The notes: generated by a model from the sequence alone, not told the origin. 64,000 bases of DNA from Galbula dea (GCA_013399015.1 VWZX01002527.1:317902-381901), one strand, 5' to 3'; shown: positions 1-12,685, counted from the stretch's first letter. Numbers and translations are program-made.

Positions 1-3000
1 GTGTGTGAAAGTTTCTTGAGTTTCTATGTCATAAATGGTTGTTGGAAAGTATGTAATTTACTAGTGTCAATGTGGCTATTGTTTAAAATATACAAAACTT
101 CAAAAAGTCTAAGAAGAGTTTTATGCACAAGAATTTAGGTAAGGGAGACTAATCTTATTTTGCAATGCCCAAGGCCTGGTGTCCTCCTGCCTCTAAACAT
201 TGTACTTGTTCTATGACTTTGTCTCATGGTGAGATGTTGTGGATGAATCATTTGTGAGTTACAGTTAATCATTTTACTGTTACTTGCAAGAGAGTAAGAC
301 TTCTGACACCAAAGTTGAGCCATTACTCAGGGCTGAGGGGATTTCACACTAGATTTGCAAGGGATAATGATGTTTTTGATGACCCTTTCTGAAAAACAGC
401 ATTCATGGTTGGGTTTGTCGCTGTAACAAAACTTCTTAATCACAAGGTTCTACACAGCAACGGTCAGGACTGGAGAGGTGGTAGAAGGAATTTGAGCCAA
501 AGCCTTGGATTTTTATTACTGAAGGCGGGTATAGGAGTTGTCTCTCTTTCTAGATGATATTTAGGGATTTCTGCAGCTGAATGTCGTTATCAAAGGCAAC
601 ATTTCAAATGAATAGCCCTACACATGTATTCTGTGGCTGTAATGTGAATAATTGTGAATGCTCCTCAGCTTTCCCCTTCCCACTCTCCTCTCCCTTCTCA
701 GCCTAGGCACAAACACATTTCAGAGATAAAGATATACTCTTAAATCACTTCTGACATTTCTTTATTGTTGCCTAATGAAGGCTGGGTTAATGAGCTAGAG
801 GGAAATTTATATAAGCCCTTGCTGAGATGTAGGATCAGAAGTGGGCAACAGTTGCAAATGTTAGGATTTGTCTCTGGAGTTTATTTAACTGCAAGCCTGA
901 ATGCCTGCATAGCATACAGGGCTTTATCTCCCACCTTGGTTTTCTGAGTCGCAGTGAAATATCACTGTGCGTCAGACCGTGGGATTCAAAGATCAGCCAC
1001 CCTGCTGTCCCTGCGTGCTAACAAGAGGCCTCTGTATGCCTTTGTTTGGAGGGAGACATCTGAACAGGGATGTGCCAGCTGCTCCTCCTGGCTTTCCCAA
1101 CCCTTTTCAAGCACTATTACACTCTGTTTCTTTCATTAATTGGATTATTTGTTTTTTAAGGTTGTTGTTGAGTAAGTCAAATTGACCCACGCCTGCCTAA
1201 CAAAGGCTGGAATAATAGTGACTAAGTCAAAGCAGTGTTGAAGGGGGAGGCTAGCTACACAGACCAGGCTAGTTGCTCAGTCCTGCTGAGTGTATTTAAT
1301 CCTTGCTAGGTTTATTCAGGTATCAAGGAAGGGTGTGAATGGCAGCCAGATTCTGGGAGCATTCCCCCTTGCTGCTTGATGGTCTGGTCTTTTGTCCTCT
1401 TTGAAAAGAATTACTGTGACTGGCCAGACTACAGCTAATTTTACTTCACTTATTGATCAAGATTCCATATTAAAAAATAAGATAAACCTAACTTTTTCAT
1501 AGCAGAAGTGCTTTGGGTTCACTCTGCTATTCAGAAAACAATCAAATTCTTCAGCTTTAGAGGCAGCTGAGACATGCTATCTTCGTTAAAAACCTCTGGG
1601 AGAGACCACCACATATTCAGCATTGCCAGATGTGACTGTGCTCACCAAACTGCAGCTGAACTGATTAAGGTGAAACTAACATTGAATATTTACTGTAAAT
1701 AGCTGAGACTAGATAATGGGATAATCTGAGTGTGGGGTACAACACAAAAGAAACTGAACAGAAGCATCAAAACTGGGTGGAGGGGCCTGAGATGATACCA
1801 AAGAATGGCTGGAACTGATCTCCAATCTGACATCTCAATTTCTGAATACAAAAGTGGACCGAGGGGGTTGGTGTATAACAAAGGGGGACCTAGAGTGGTG
1901 GTATATGAAACTTAATGAATGTGTATGGTAGCCTGTTGCACATGTTATACCTTGTAGATGGCAGCCTGTTGCATATGTAAAACTTTGCAGCATAACTAGA
2001 GCACGGTTCGAGCGGCAAGGCGTGCATATTTTGGTGGAGATATCCCCTGCGCACCCGGCGCCGAGAATAAACCTTTCCATGAGTAAAATATTGATTGATT
2101 TTCTTAAATCAAACTTGCTGGGTGAAATACAATTCCAGATTTTGCAGATGGTTATTAAATATCTTCACTGAGTGGGTCTTATCTGTAGAATATAATTTTG
2201 TGAGTCCAAAAGTGTCATCCCAGGTATATATTCTGGCAATATAACTAACACTGTTAACTTGATTTCTGTTACTGTTAATGTTTCTGTTCTATTAACACTG
2301 TTAACTTCATGTGGTTGTAAAGGGGAATGGCCCCAAATCCATATTGTCTTTGCAGAAGGACTTCAAGGAGATTACTCTTGGTTTGATGCATATGCTAGGC
2401 CTGTTCTTTGCTGCTAGTGTAGCAAATGCTTAAAGGGCTCTTTATGGGCAGAACTGGTAGGAGTTAATATTGTGGGAACTCCCCATGGTGATGTTCCATT
2501 TTCGTTGTAGGTTGGGTGAGAAAAAAAAAATTGGGGAAAAACCATGCTTGCTTCAAAGTATGAATTCTTTATATAAAGTGGTCTTGTGTTGTATTCACCT
2601 ATGCTAACTTTCTAGTCGTTTGCTGCGCTCTTCCTTAACAGTTGTCCAAGCGCCTACCAATAGTGCATATTCAGTATAATATGAAATATGGCAATAAAAC
2701 AAGCTGCAAACACAAAGCTTGAAACATGGGATTTCTGTTAGGCTGAAAATGTGAAACTGTGGTGCCATGTCTCCTCAGAGTCACAGTGAATCAACAGAGA
2801 TGTGGGTGGGTGCCAGTAACAATTACAGAGAGCCAGTGAGTGGGGTATAAAAACCCAGGATTTCTAAACTAACTTGAGGAAGACTCAAGTTTGCTAAACA
2901 CTGCTACAGCCCAGAAGTTGATAGAGCTTTGCTCTTCTAAGTTGTAAGTTGTGATGTCAAGGCTTTTGGTTCCTTTATTTGCAGGTATATGTGACTAGCT

Positions 3001-3962
3001 ATTCTAGTGTTAGTCTGGTCTTTCCTCACAGCCTTCTAAGAGAGAGCCACATTCTCACATCTTTTCTTTCTGAGCCTGTGTACTCCACTTCTTTTAAAAG
3101 CTCTGACTTCTTTCAGAAGCTGAAATGTTTAAGACCTTCTTGTGAATCTAGCCAAGGTCTAGCAGTAACATTTGACTCCCAAAGAAAAGATAACCAGTTC
3201 AAGCAGTTCTGTAGCTCACCAAATAGGCAACAGCTCCAAAACCACAAGTCTAATCTGCACTCCCATTCTTCCAACCCATGAGTTTGCAGGGCAAAAATAC
3301 CATGCTACACCTCCAGTCCTTGCAGATGTTTACATGCTTCAGCTGGATTGTGTCATCCCAGGGAAAAGTGAAGTATGGGATAAGCATAGCAATTTTACTG
3401 TCCTAGTAGGCCATTTTCATTGTCCTTTTGTATGTTGCATGGCCTATCTGAGTCCTCCTTGACTTGCCAAGGTATTCTTGTGCTTTGATAGTCAGAGAGT
3501 CATCAGTGGCCTTCATGTTTTTCCACCCTCACTCCTTTGGACTTCTTGTTCTTGACAACGTATTAAGGTCTGTTGTCTTCCCAAGAATGTGAATTTCCGT
3601 GTACGTATAACATCTTTCAAAGAATAAGTTGTATCAGCTTTCCAAATATGAATGTTTTCCCTTGCCATGACTCCAAGGATGGAGAATGGTCTGGTAATAA
3701 CTCCTCCAAATTGTGGGGAACTATGGGTCTCATGTCTATAGCTAGGACTTAAACTTTCAAATTCTTGAGTTGATCATTCGCCTGGGATAATTTTTTTCTG
3801 ATAGGACACATGATAAAGTTGTTGTACTTGATGGCCTTTCAGCAAAGGAAGCTGAGGGGTAGATTGTCAGATAACATGGCATCAGTCAATGATGAACTAA
3901 AGCCTGTTTCTTATTCCCTTTAAATCCATGTATAGGTCATATATTATTCCAGAGATTGGCTA
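1..3962. other. Intergenic DNA downstream of the opsin gene
   Basis: AT-rich sequence without a recognisable gene. The only distinctive part is the CpG-rich stretch near 1990-2075, listed separately as a possible LTR remnant. Confidence 0.6.
1890..2080 (+). repeat. Possible LTR remnant with CpG-rich end and poly(A) signal
   Basis: A CpG-dense stretch (gcacggttcgagcggc, gcgcacccggcgccgag) runs straight into AATAAA at about 2067. It stands out sharply from AT-rich flanks and resembles the R/U5 part of avian retroviral LTRs. I could not find TG/CA ends or a target-site duplication, so both the limits and the identity are uncertain. Confidence 0.3.
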
Positions 3963-4030
3963 ATGGTGCTAGGTCAGTGGTTGGACTTGATGATCTAAAG
4001 TTCTTTTCCAACCTGAATGATTCTATCATC
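3963..4030 (+). repeat. CR1 LINE 3' end, short fragment
   Basis: The sense-strand CR1 end reads ggttggacttgatgatct, then a decayed ccttccaacct word and attctatc. It is only the last ~65 bp of an old 5'-truncated copy. Confidence 0.75.
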
Positions 4031-4245
4031 TTGTGCCAGACCTAGCAGATATACCTTCAGCCACATGCACACCCTCTGGGATCATCTCAGCTTTGCTCTA
4101 GCAGTGGTTCTTTCCAGCAACCAGGCTGGCTGATAGACAGTGTCAAAGGCTGCTGCAGGCTGTCAAGTATCAGCAAGGGAGGGCATTTATTTCAGTGATG
4201 CCTGTAATTCCTTCCAATCCTTTTTTACTAGCTTACATCCTATTA

Positions 4246-4324
4246 CATGGCAAGGGGGTTGGAACTAGATGATCTTAGAATGTCCCTTCCAACCTGGGCC
4301 ATTCTATGATTCTATTATTCTATA
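4246..4324 (+). repeat. CR1 LINE 3' end, short fragment
   Basis: The run ggttggaactagatgatct, tgtcccttccaacct and attctatgattctat is a classic CR1 3' terminus with its 8-bp tail units. The copy is 5'-truncated. Confidence 0.85.
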
Positions 4325-5380
4325 CATAATTAAAGCCCCAAAGGGGCTTTGTCTCATTCAAGATGAATGAGATTCATCCATTAACCATTGGTCAATGGTT
4401 AATAACCATTAAAGATGATGGTTATTGACACAGATAGCTGGTAAGGTTTCTTTAAAAATTATTTTTATCACTCGGTGTGCCCCTGATTTTTGTATTAACA
4501 TTGTACTTTCCACTTAGTAATTTTCTTCTTGTTCTGTGTTCTTATTGTACTACTATTTGGACATTCTTTGAATTTTAAATTTATTCTTGTGCTTCTCCTG
4601 CACATCAAGAAGAACACTATCTTGCTTCCCTTTTATAACATGCTGTTGTTATATAGAAAGATTTAAAAAACCCAAACCCAAAAACAAAACAACCCCCCAA
4701 ACAACCCAGAAAACAAACTTTCAGCAGAAGCATGTATTAAGTACATATTTGTGTACTCAAAGCTGTAGACAAAAACATAGGCCCAGATGACAGACTCCTG
4801 TTGTCTTTTGCAGTCAATTCAATCTGCTTAACTACTTCTTTTTATCTCGATGTGGATATATGAAGTTTCATAAGTCTTTGAGGCACAAAGCTTCTTGTAG
4901 GATCTGGTATATGTTTATCCAGTAATACATTTACTCTGTTGCTCTGGAGAAGATCCTGTTTTCAGCTTTTAACCTGCTTCATCTGGAATCACCTAATCGC
5001 CGTCAGCTGGCAAGCAGGAATATATGCTGCCCATGAGGACCTTGAAGGTATTTTTTTTCCAGTTGAGTAGAATAGTAGCTTTCCATGTTCCTAGGTTACC
5101 ACTACAGAAAGGGATTCAGGACCAGACACTGTGGAGTCTTTGCTGCAGACAGAAGTTAGGCACTTCACACCTCATACTAGATGCAGACCCATTTGACCCC
5201 GTAGGCAACTTCACTATGGTCTGCAGAGTTCCCAAAGCACTTGGAAAAAATCCTTTGCATTTGTTGATGTACTCAGAAATTGCATTTGTTGATGTTCAGA
5301 CTCCAAGCAATTTGAGAGGTAGGCAGAGGGACACACAGAGCATTGCAGGACAACCTGGTTCTCCAGTCTGGCTTACCTCC
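4325..5380. other. Intergenic DNA, nothing recognised
   Basis: It holds an A/C-rich stretch near 4660-4720 and a 124-codon open frame (5024-5398) that runs into the LTR. I see no gene or repeat family signature. Confidence 0.5.
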
Positions 5381-5902
5381 TGTTATGGTTTGGATTAGAA
5401 CAGAATTAATTCTGTTCAGTAACTGTATTTTCTAAAAGATATTCCACCACCACATACATAATACTGTTATTAGTTATCCCCCCCACACACACACACCTTG
5501 CCTGAACTGTCCCTTTAAGAAACCTGAAATTCCTGAGCTTAGGACAGTGCAAACCCCCCCCCGGGAGGGGGTGGGGGGGGAATGCTGGGTTCCTCCGGGG
5601 GACTTTTGTCGTTTGGAACCAGGAGGAAGCTGTCTTCCTGCTGGGACTTTCGGCCGAGCTGCGTGCTGTCTGCCTGTGCTGAAACCTACGGGTGCTATCT
5701 CACTGCTTTGGACTGCTTGTGCTGATTCCACTGGGAGCTGGCATCGGGACGGTTCAGTATCTTGGGTCCTGTACCTGTTTATATTTGTTTCCTTTATATC
5801 TGTTATTATTATTAAAGCAGTTCTTAGTTTTCAACTTCCAATCCAGTCTCTCCTTTACCTGCTGTGTGTGGGGGGCTGGGAAGAGCCCTTAAACCCACCA
5901 CA
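5381..5902 (+). mobile_element. Solo LTR of an endogenous retrovirus, copy 1
   Basis: The element starts TGTTATGG and ends CCACCACA. It is flanked by a perfect 5-bp target-site duplication CCTCC (5376-5380 and 5903-5907). Near 5557-5580 is a long C-run facing G-runs. Further on are a TTTAAG-type word and an ATTAAAG poly(A)-like signal near 5812. No internal viral genes are attached, so this is a solo LTR left by LTR-LTR recombination. A second copy, inverted, lies at 50670-51198. The 5-bp duplication fits ERVL- or ERV1-type elements; the class is inferred. Confidence 0.85.
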
Positions 5903-6251
5903 CCTCCAGACACAGTAGCGTTGCTCATCTTTTTCATTATTGCTGAGCCTGAGAGCATGCACCAGGGTATCAATGTCTTCTTGCCCAGCCCTACCCTCAG
6001 GAAGCAATTTTGTCTCCATCTCTCTCCTGAGGAAAGTGCCAAATAGCCATGCTTGGATGGACACACTCTGTATCTCTTTTATCATGTCAGTCTGCATAGC
6101 AAAGAATGGAAGATTTATAGGGCTAGGGAAAGGGGGTGCAAGCCTCAGAGGTTCACTCTGTAATAAAGTCAGTATCTAAAGTGGGTTGGAGAGGGATTTC
6201 CTGTTTTCTGGTCTCTGCTACAGGACATACTTCTACAGGACTCTTCAACTT

Positions 6252-6845
6252 AGAATCACAGAATCATAGAATTGTCAGAGTTGGAAGGAACCTTAAAGAT
6301 CATCTTGTTCTAACCCCCCTGCCTGGCAGGGACACCATCCACTAGATCAGGCTGCCCAGAGCCCCATCAAGCCTTGTCTTAAAAGCTTCCAGGGATGAGG
6401 CTTCCATAACCTCTCTAGGCAACCTGTTCCACTGTCTCACGACCCTAACAGTGAAGAACTTACTCCTAATGTCTAATCTAAATCTACCCTCCTCTAGGTT
6501 GCATCCATTTCTCCTGGTTCTATCACCACCTGACATCCTAAAAATTCCCTCACCAGCTTTCTTATAGGCCCCCTTCAGATACTGGAAGGCCACCAGAAGG
6601 TCTCCTTGGAGCCTTCTCTTCTCCAAACTGAACAACCCAAACTCTCAGTCTGTCCTTGTAGGAGAGGTGCTCCAGTCCTCTGATCATTCTCTTGGCCCTT
6701 CTCTGGACTCTCTCCAGAATGCCCATATCCCTCTTGTAATAGGGGCTCCAGAACTGGATGCCATATTCCAGGTGGGGTCTCACGAGTGCAGAGTAGAGGG
6801 GGAGAATCACCTCCCTCAACCTGCCGGCCACTCTCCTCATCAGAT
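6252..6845 (-). mobile_element. CR1 LINE, 5'-truncated (RT C-terminus and 3' end)
   Basis: Read on the minus strand, it encodes the end of the CR1 ORF2 protein (LYSALVRPHLEYGIQFW, then FSLEKRRLQGDLLVAFQYLKG and RQWNRLPREV) and finishes in the CR1 tail at 6252. The frame is broken between the two blocks near 6640. It matches the 36191 element in subfamily features (TRRNGCNLEEGRFRLDI). Confidence 0.9.
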
Positions 6846-9739
6846 ATAAAGAGATAGCAACACTGAGAGCAGGGCCTGGGCTGCAATAGGCTAGCCCATT
6901 CCCTCCAAATACACACTCAAGTTATTCATATTGCCATAAGAAATGTCGAAGCTATTAAGAAATGTTGCTGTGTATTTCAATGCTCTGACACCCTGAAGTA
7001 TTTTCAGCTTGGCAAAAATGGTAGCAGGGGAAATGCAGGCCCAAGAGGTTTTCTTGGCATAAATAAACAAACCAGTACCGTAATGTTATTTATTTATTTA
7101 TTTATTTATTTATTTTTCCTCCTCAAACCAGAAGAGGCTATTTTTAAATGTGGAAATTAAACAGAAGTAACCCTGGGTTAACTTGACGGTTTGAACTGTG
7201 TAGCTCAAGTGGAAGTGTTTAATCAGTGACAGTGATATTGGTAACCCACCTGCATGGCCAAGCCATACATGTTAATAACTTAATAAATTAATAACTGCAT
7301 GTCATGATTAATAACTGCAGTGATTATGGTATAGTACTGATATGTTGATAATTATGAATAATAGTGATAATAAGAAATAATCAAGTAAATCTGATGAGAT
7401 TTTGATATACATGCAAATGTATAAACTGCATAGTCATTAAGAACTCTCCTGCTGTGTGTACTAATTAGCTAATCAAAACAGTTGGGAGATGTTTGGAACT
7501 GAATATGTAGAGTAACTAAAGGCATATTTTAGAGGGTGGCTTGAGGGCTTCAAGCTTTCTGTCAAGTGAATTCACTATGCTCAGGCATGTTACTATGCTC
7601 AGGCATGTTGTAGTAATTTAATGGTGTCAACAGGGCTGTGAGTACAGAAATGGATAATGAACAGCTAGCAAGGGGTTTTTTTCTGGATTTATAGCACCTA
7701 GGGTAGAAGAGGGCTAACCTCTGTCTCAGATCCTGCCAGAACAAGTCAGCAAATGCTGAGAAGATCCTTCGGAAACAGTAGAATTGCTTCTACCAGATGA
7801 CACTACTTAGTTTTAGTGTGCCATATATGAAACTAACCCAACAGTTACAGGGCTGAACAAGAGAGGCAGAAGAAGCCTACATGTCAGAGTTTTTATGCCA
7901 AAGGGAGGAAAATCTGGGTATTGTTCTTCTGCCTCATGACAAGAGACCAAATGGTTACTAGCAACAATCATGAGATCCGATTTTGGTAGGCTGGCACTAA
8001 TTTATTCAATACATTGAAAAAGGGCCATGGTAGAGGTAATGGAAGAACCAGGTCCTATTAGCAAGCCCATGCTGCCTGCCTGCTGTGTGCCTTTACACAA
8101 GATGAAGTCGCAGAACTAGGATGAGATACCTATCTCATAGAGATATGACATCTGGCCCTTCATTTGGCATGCCCATCAGCTTTTTGTGTTAGAAAAAAGT
8201 AAATACACAGTGTTTCTAAAAAGAAAACATTGGGAGCAGGGAGTCATTTGCTTCATCAATTTGAGTAGAACCTTCCTTGTAAGACCATTTCAGACAAAAG
8301 TTTCAAATCTGCAGTTTCCCAGGAAAGCATCTTGTCACCAGAATATCAGTCAGGACAACAGCCTTCTCACATCTCTGCTGCTAAAACTCATCCACTGTAA
8401 ATCCAAGGTTGAGAGAAGCAGCAACATTATGGGAAAGAGTAATTTGATTACAAGACTCTCTATACTGTTTGCACTGTACATAATCTTGCTAATCAAAAAG
8501 GACCCAATCATCCCCTATAGTGTATCTAGACTGTCTATGCTTGCTTTGCTGTCTCAAGCCTGTAAGCTCTTTGTTTCTCCCTGCCTAGCGGTGTCGGCTC
8601 AGCAGGCAGAGGAGTTCACCTGTAGAGGCAACAGTAGGGGCCAACCTCATCCAGGCACATGTGGAACCAAAGACAAGGGGAGGAAATGCAGGTCACAGGC
8701 AAAGAGTTTTGGAAATTGATTTGTGTTGATTCGCACACTTGAAACGCTGAAGTACATTTGCATTTGAAATGTAATGGGTTCTGGAACCTCTTCCTGCCTT
8801 CAGCCATTTACTGATGTCATGGGTGCTGCTACAGGGCACTGGTGTTTTAAGGCTGGAAGCTTTTTAACCTGAGTAACTTCAGTGACAAATGTGCTCCAGC
8901 TGTTGCTGAACCTGGAGCACAGGTTGGTGCCTGCAGGTCTTCTATTCTCTTTTTTCCTGCAAAACCAGATTTTGTGCTCTAACATGTATTACCCTATATC
9001 TACAGAAACCTGCAGCTGTAGGCTTACAGGAGAGAGGTCTGCCATGGTCCAGTCAAGTCTTTTTCTGTATTGGCTATTTCTTGCTATTTCTTGTTGTCTT
9101 TCAATAAGTATACACCCTCTGGCTCCTCGCCACTTGCTCCACTGCTTATCTTGTTCTCCCCCTCCTATATTTTTCCTCTCCTTTGTTTCTAATCGGGCTC
9201 ATTTTTTCTACTCCTTCCTCTTCCCCCGGTCTAACCTCACTGTACATGCTCAATCACATAAGAACTTGTAAGAATTTCAGCTGGAGTTTGGGGGCACTTC
9301 TGGAAATGGCCTTGTTCCTTGCCCTTTTCATACCTTTTCATCTGAATCCTGCAGATCAACATCATTGCTGTAATGCAGCAGGGGCAAGAATATTCCCTAG
9401 TTCTCCATAAATGAGTGGAAATACAGATTAAAAGCTAGGCTGACATCTATGGCCACGAAGGCTCTATGGGCAGGTGTCCAACACACTTGAAGCTGTCAGT
9501 ATGGCTGAGAACCCCATCTGACAGGGTTGTGTGGCACTCCTTCTTTGGAGAAAAACCCAAGCATTTACAGCAATGAGAAGGCTCAGTTCAGCAGAGTTAC
9601 CAACTTGGATCTTGTGCTTCACCCAGAAGCTTTCAAAACTGTATGCTAGCTTTGACTAGCCCAGCCTGGCTTGATCCAGCTGTGACAGGACTTTGCCCTG
9701 AATGATTTAATCTACTTCTGCAGCTATGGCATGAACTTT
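6846..9739. other. Intergenic DNA with a (TTTA)n microsatellite, no gene recognised
   Basis: A (TTTA)n tract lies at about 7086-7117. Open frames of 177 codons (8186-8719) and 129 codons (8882-9271) look like chance. They show no family motif and have no partner exons. Confidence 0.5.
7086..7117. repeat. (TTTA)n microsatellite
   Basis: About eight uninterrupted TTTA units. Confidence 0.95.
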
Positions 9740-11058
9740 TCACAGAATCACAGAATGTCAGGAGTTGGAATGGACCTCAAAAGATCATCTAGTCCAACCC
9801 TCCTGCCACAGCAGGATTCCCTACAACAGGTCACACAGAAGCACGTCCAGATGGGTTTTGAATACCTCCAGAGAAGGAGACTCCACAACCTCTCTGGGCA
9901 GTCTGTGCCAGTGCTCTGGCACCCTCACTGGGAAAAAATTTCTATGTGTATTCACACGGAACCTCCTATGCTTCAGCTTACAACCACTGCACCTTGTCTT
10001 ATCACTGGGCCTCACTGAAAAGAGCCTGACTCCATCCCCTGATACAAACCCTTCACATACTTAAAAGCATAGATGAGGTCACCCCTTAGTCTCCTCTTCT
10101 CCAAGCTAAAGAGACCCAGCTCCCTCAGCCTTTCCTCATCAGGAAGATGTTCCAGCCCCTTCATCATCTTGGTGGCTCTGTGCTGGACTCTTTCAAGCAG
10201 TTCCCTATCCTTCTTAAACTGAGGGGCCCAGAACTGGACACAATATTCCAGATGCGGCCTCACTAGGGTAAAGGGGGAGAAGAACCTCTTTTGACCTTNA
10301 GAACCTCTTTTGCCCTTCTAGCCACCCCCCTTCTAATACATCCCAGAATCCCATTGGCCCTCCTGGCCACAAGAGCACACTGCTGGCTCCTGGTCATCCA
10401 TGCCCTGCCTGTAGCATCAGTCTTGGAGCCAGGTACTGACCTGACAGTTCTTTACAGACCGAAGTCTTCTACTCCATTCGATATCATAGTCTGGTACTGG
10501 AAGGAGGGAAGAGAAAATAACTTGGGCCCCAGACCTTTTTACCAACTGTGGCAAGGCCTTGAAATCTCTCTTCCTTTCCCTCAGACTACAGGATGCAGTT
10601 TCCTCTCCACCTGCCTGAAAGATCAGTAGTGGATAAAACTCTGATGACTGCACCATGTTGGAAAGTTCCCTAGTAATATCCCTAATTCAGGCTGCAGGAA
10701 GGTTGCAGACCTCCCTGTGATGAGGGTCAACCCTGCATATTGGACCCTCTGTTTCCTTTAGGAACGAGTCTCCAACAACCACAGCTCTTCTCTTCTTCTT
10801 TGTGGAAGAGGTTGTGATATGTCCAGGAAGGCTAGCTGACTGTGGCAATACCTCTGGTACAGGTTGCCCGTTATCCACATCCCCATTAGACTGGCTGTTT
10901 TCCAGCAGGGCATCATATCTATTTCTCAGAGGTACCTGGAGACATGAGGCAGGCAAGGAAGGCACCCGACTTCTGTTGCAGCCATCAACCACAGCCACCT
11001 GTCTCATTTAGGCCTCTACCTTCCACCTTTGCCCAGCCTTCTGTTACAAGGGCCCCAT
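9740..11058 (-). mobile_element. CR1 LINE with large internal deletion (ORF1 piece joined to RT C-terminus)
   Basis: On the minus strand the 5' part (11058-10405) is CR1 ORF1 with its SGNH-type esterase block (VVVGDSFLKETEGPICR, HHREVC). At about 10400 it passes directly into the end of ORF2 and the 3' tail (10400-9740). The endonuclease and most of the reverse transcriptase are missing compared with the copy at 14383-17990. A single N at 10300 sits between two near-copies of agaacctcttttg, so this area may also be misassembled. Confidence 0.85.
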
Positions 11059-11790
11059 TCTTATGTTATATGACATATGTAGGGACTGAGAAGGCAGGGG
11101 AGGTCAGGAGGATCTGGAAGCAAACTGTTGACATAGTTGCTTTTAATTATTTGTGGTAATGAAATAGCTTCCATATCTCAAAATTTCCCACAAAATGAAT
11201 AGTTTTGTAGTTCAGATCTGTGGCCATGAAAGAAAACACAGTTTCCCACTGTTGCTTACAATGCTTGTTTTCAACTTCAAAACACAGCTTATTTTCTCAA
11301 AAGAAATACAGTAATGGGGGAAATGAAGGCAGGCTCCCCTTGTAACTTTCCCAAGAAATACATCAGGAAAAGCATACTTCTGCAAAACAACTGTATTTTA
11401 GTACACCCAGACAGTAAGATTCCAAAAAGTCATAAATAGCAGTGAGGTTAGTAACCAATGCACTGTTATTCTTTTTCTTCTTTCTCCCCATCCCCATGTT
11501 TAAGTCATGAACAGCACTAAATGAACACACAATTTCTACAGCTAATAGAAAGACATTTTTATAGAAGTCTCTGAGTATGCAGTTAATTTCCAATATGGGG
11601 ATTTTTGAAAATATGCCTCCACACTTTCATTCTGTAAAATAAACTTGGTGGAATAATTGGATATTATAGCTCTGATGCCACACTTCATCAGTATCCTTAA
11701 AACCTTAGCACCATGTTTGGTATCATTGTCTATACAACATCTCTTTCTCCACCTTAATAGTTGGGTAGAAAAGCAATCAATTTGAAGTGC
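11059..11790. other. Intergenic DNA, nothing recognised
   Basis: AT-rich, with no gene or repeat family visible. Confidence 0.5.
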
Positions 11791-11967
11791 ACAGGAGGTG
11801 GTCTAGCAGTTAGGATTCGGCACACTCACTTCTGGGACCTGGGTTCAATTCCCCGTCAGGGAAGCTTTGTTGTGACTTAGTCTTAGGGAATCCTGCTCTG
11901 GCAGGGGGGTTGGACTAGATGATCTTTTGAGGTCCCTTCCAACTTCTAACATACTGTGATACTGTGA
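11791..11967 (+). mobile_element. tRNA-Glu-derived SINE with CR1-type 3' tail
   Basis: The 5' ~72 bp (11791-11862) match tRNA-Glu: an A box in TGGTCTAGCAGTTAGG, the word GGATTCGGC, a B box GGTTCAATTCC, and a 3' end TCAGGGAA. The 5' acceptor strand no longer pairs with the 3' strand, so it is not a working tRNA. A short linker (about 11863-11884) leads to a CR1 3' end (ggttggactagatgatct, ggtcccttccaact, two ACTGTGAT-like units). A Pol III head plus a LINE tail is the normal SINE plan, mobilised in trans by CR1 reverse transcriptase. Known avian SINEs that I recall have tRNA-Ile heads. Confidence 0.8.
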
Positions 11968-12685
11968 AGACAGGCCAGTAAAATTAAATGCCAGCTTTCC
12001 TGAATCTGAATGCCCTCCTCATTGGGAACGTGGAAATAATTCTGCAGGCCAGCAAGGAAAAGTATGAAGTCACTGTTCAGAGCACACTATCTAGAAAATG
12101 CCAGGATCTACAACTCTTAGCACTTGCATAAACACAGAAAGAGTCAGGCACAGGTGGTCAGATACACACCCCTGCATGCATGGAGCCTGGAGCCCCATGG
12201 TGAGCGTGTCTCAGTGCCCACACAACTTCACCTGCCAACTACACAGCAACCTCAGCAGGGCCCATCTTCTCCTACAGCCTGGGATGTGCAGCACCACAGA
12301 GCTAAAACCATCTTCTATGGCTGGGACTGTTGAAGAGCAAAAAACATATTCAAAAAGGTAATGCCCTAATTAATAAAATTTGGATAGGCTCCTATGGGCT
12401 GTTTTTGCTAGCTAATGCCTGCTTTTTACAAGTCAGTCTTCCTTCTCCTGCATGTGTGCGAAAATCAAATATTTCTGGCACTGGGTGTGCTGCCCATATT
12501 GTTATGTGCTTCATAGCATTCTGCACCTACATACAAGGAAAGTATCACTTTACCATCTGATTTTCTTGAGTTGTACAGTCATCAGTGCTATAGCAAGAAA
12601 CAGATGGACTGGGAATTAGGAAATAAGCACTGCAGAGGGTCTTCCTGAACACAAAGTGGGTGCATGTGTTAAGTGGCTGCAAAAC
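11968..12685. other. Region 3' of the opsin stop codon (likely 3' UTR and flank)
   Basis: The opsin 3' UTR must start here on the minus strand. I saw no AATAAA or ATTAAA on that strand within this stretch, so the transcript end is undefined. Confidence 0.5.

Noticed and set aside
8186..8719. 177-codon open frame, plus strand
   Set aside because: The low-complexity mix of residues matches no family and has no supporting exon structure. It is likely chance.
11791..11862. Functional tRNA-Glu gene
   Set aside because: The 5' acceptor strand does not pair with the 3' strand, the B box is mutated, and a CR1 tail follows. It is a SINE head.
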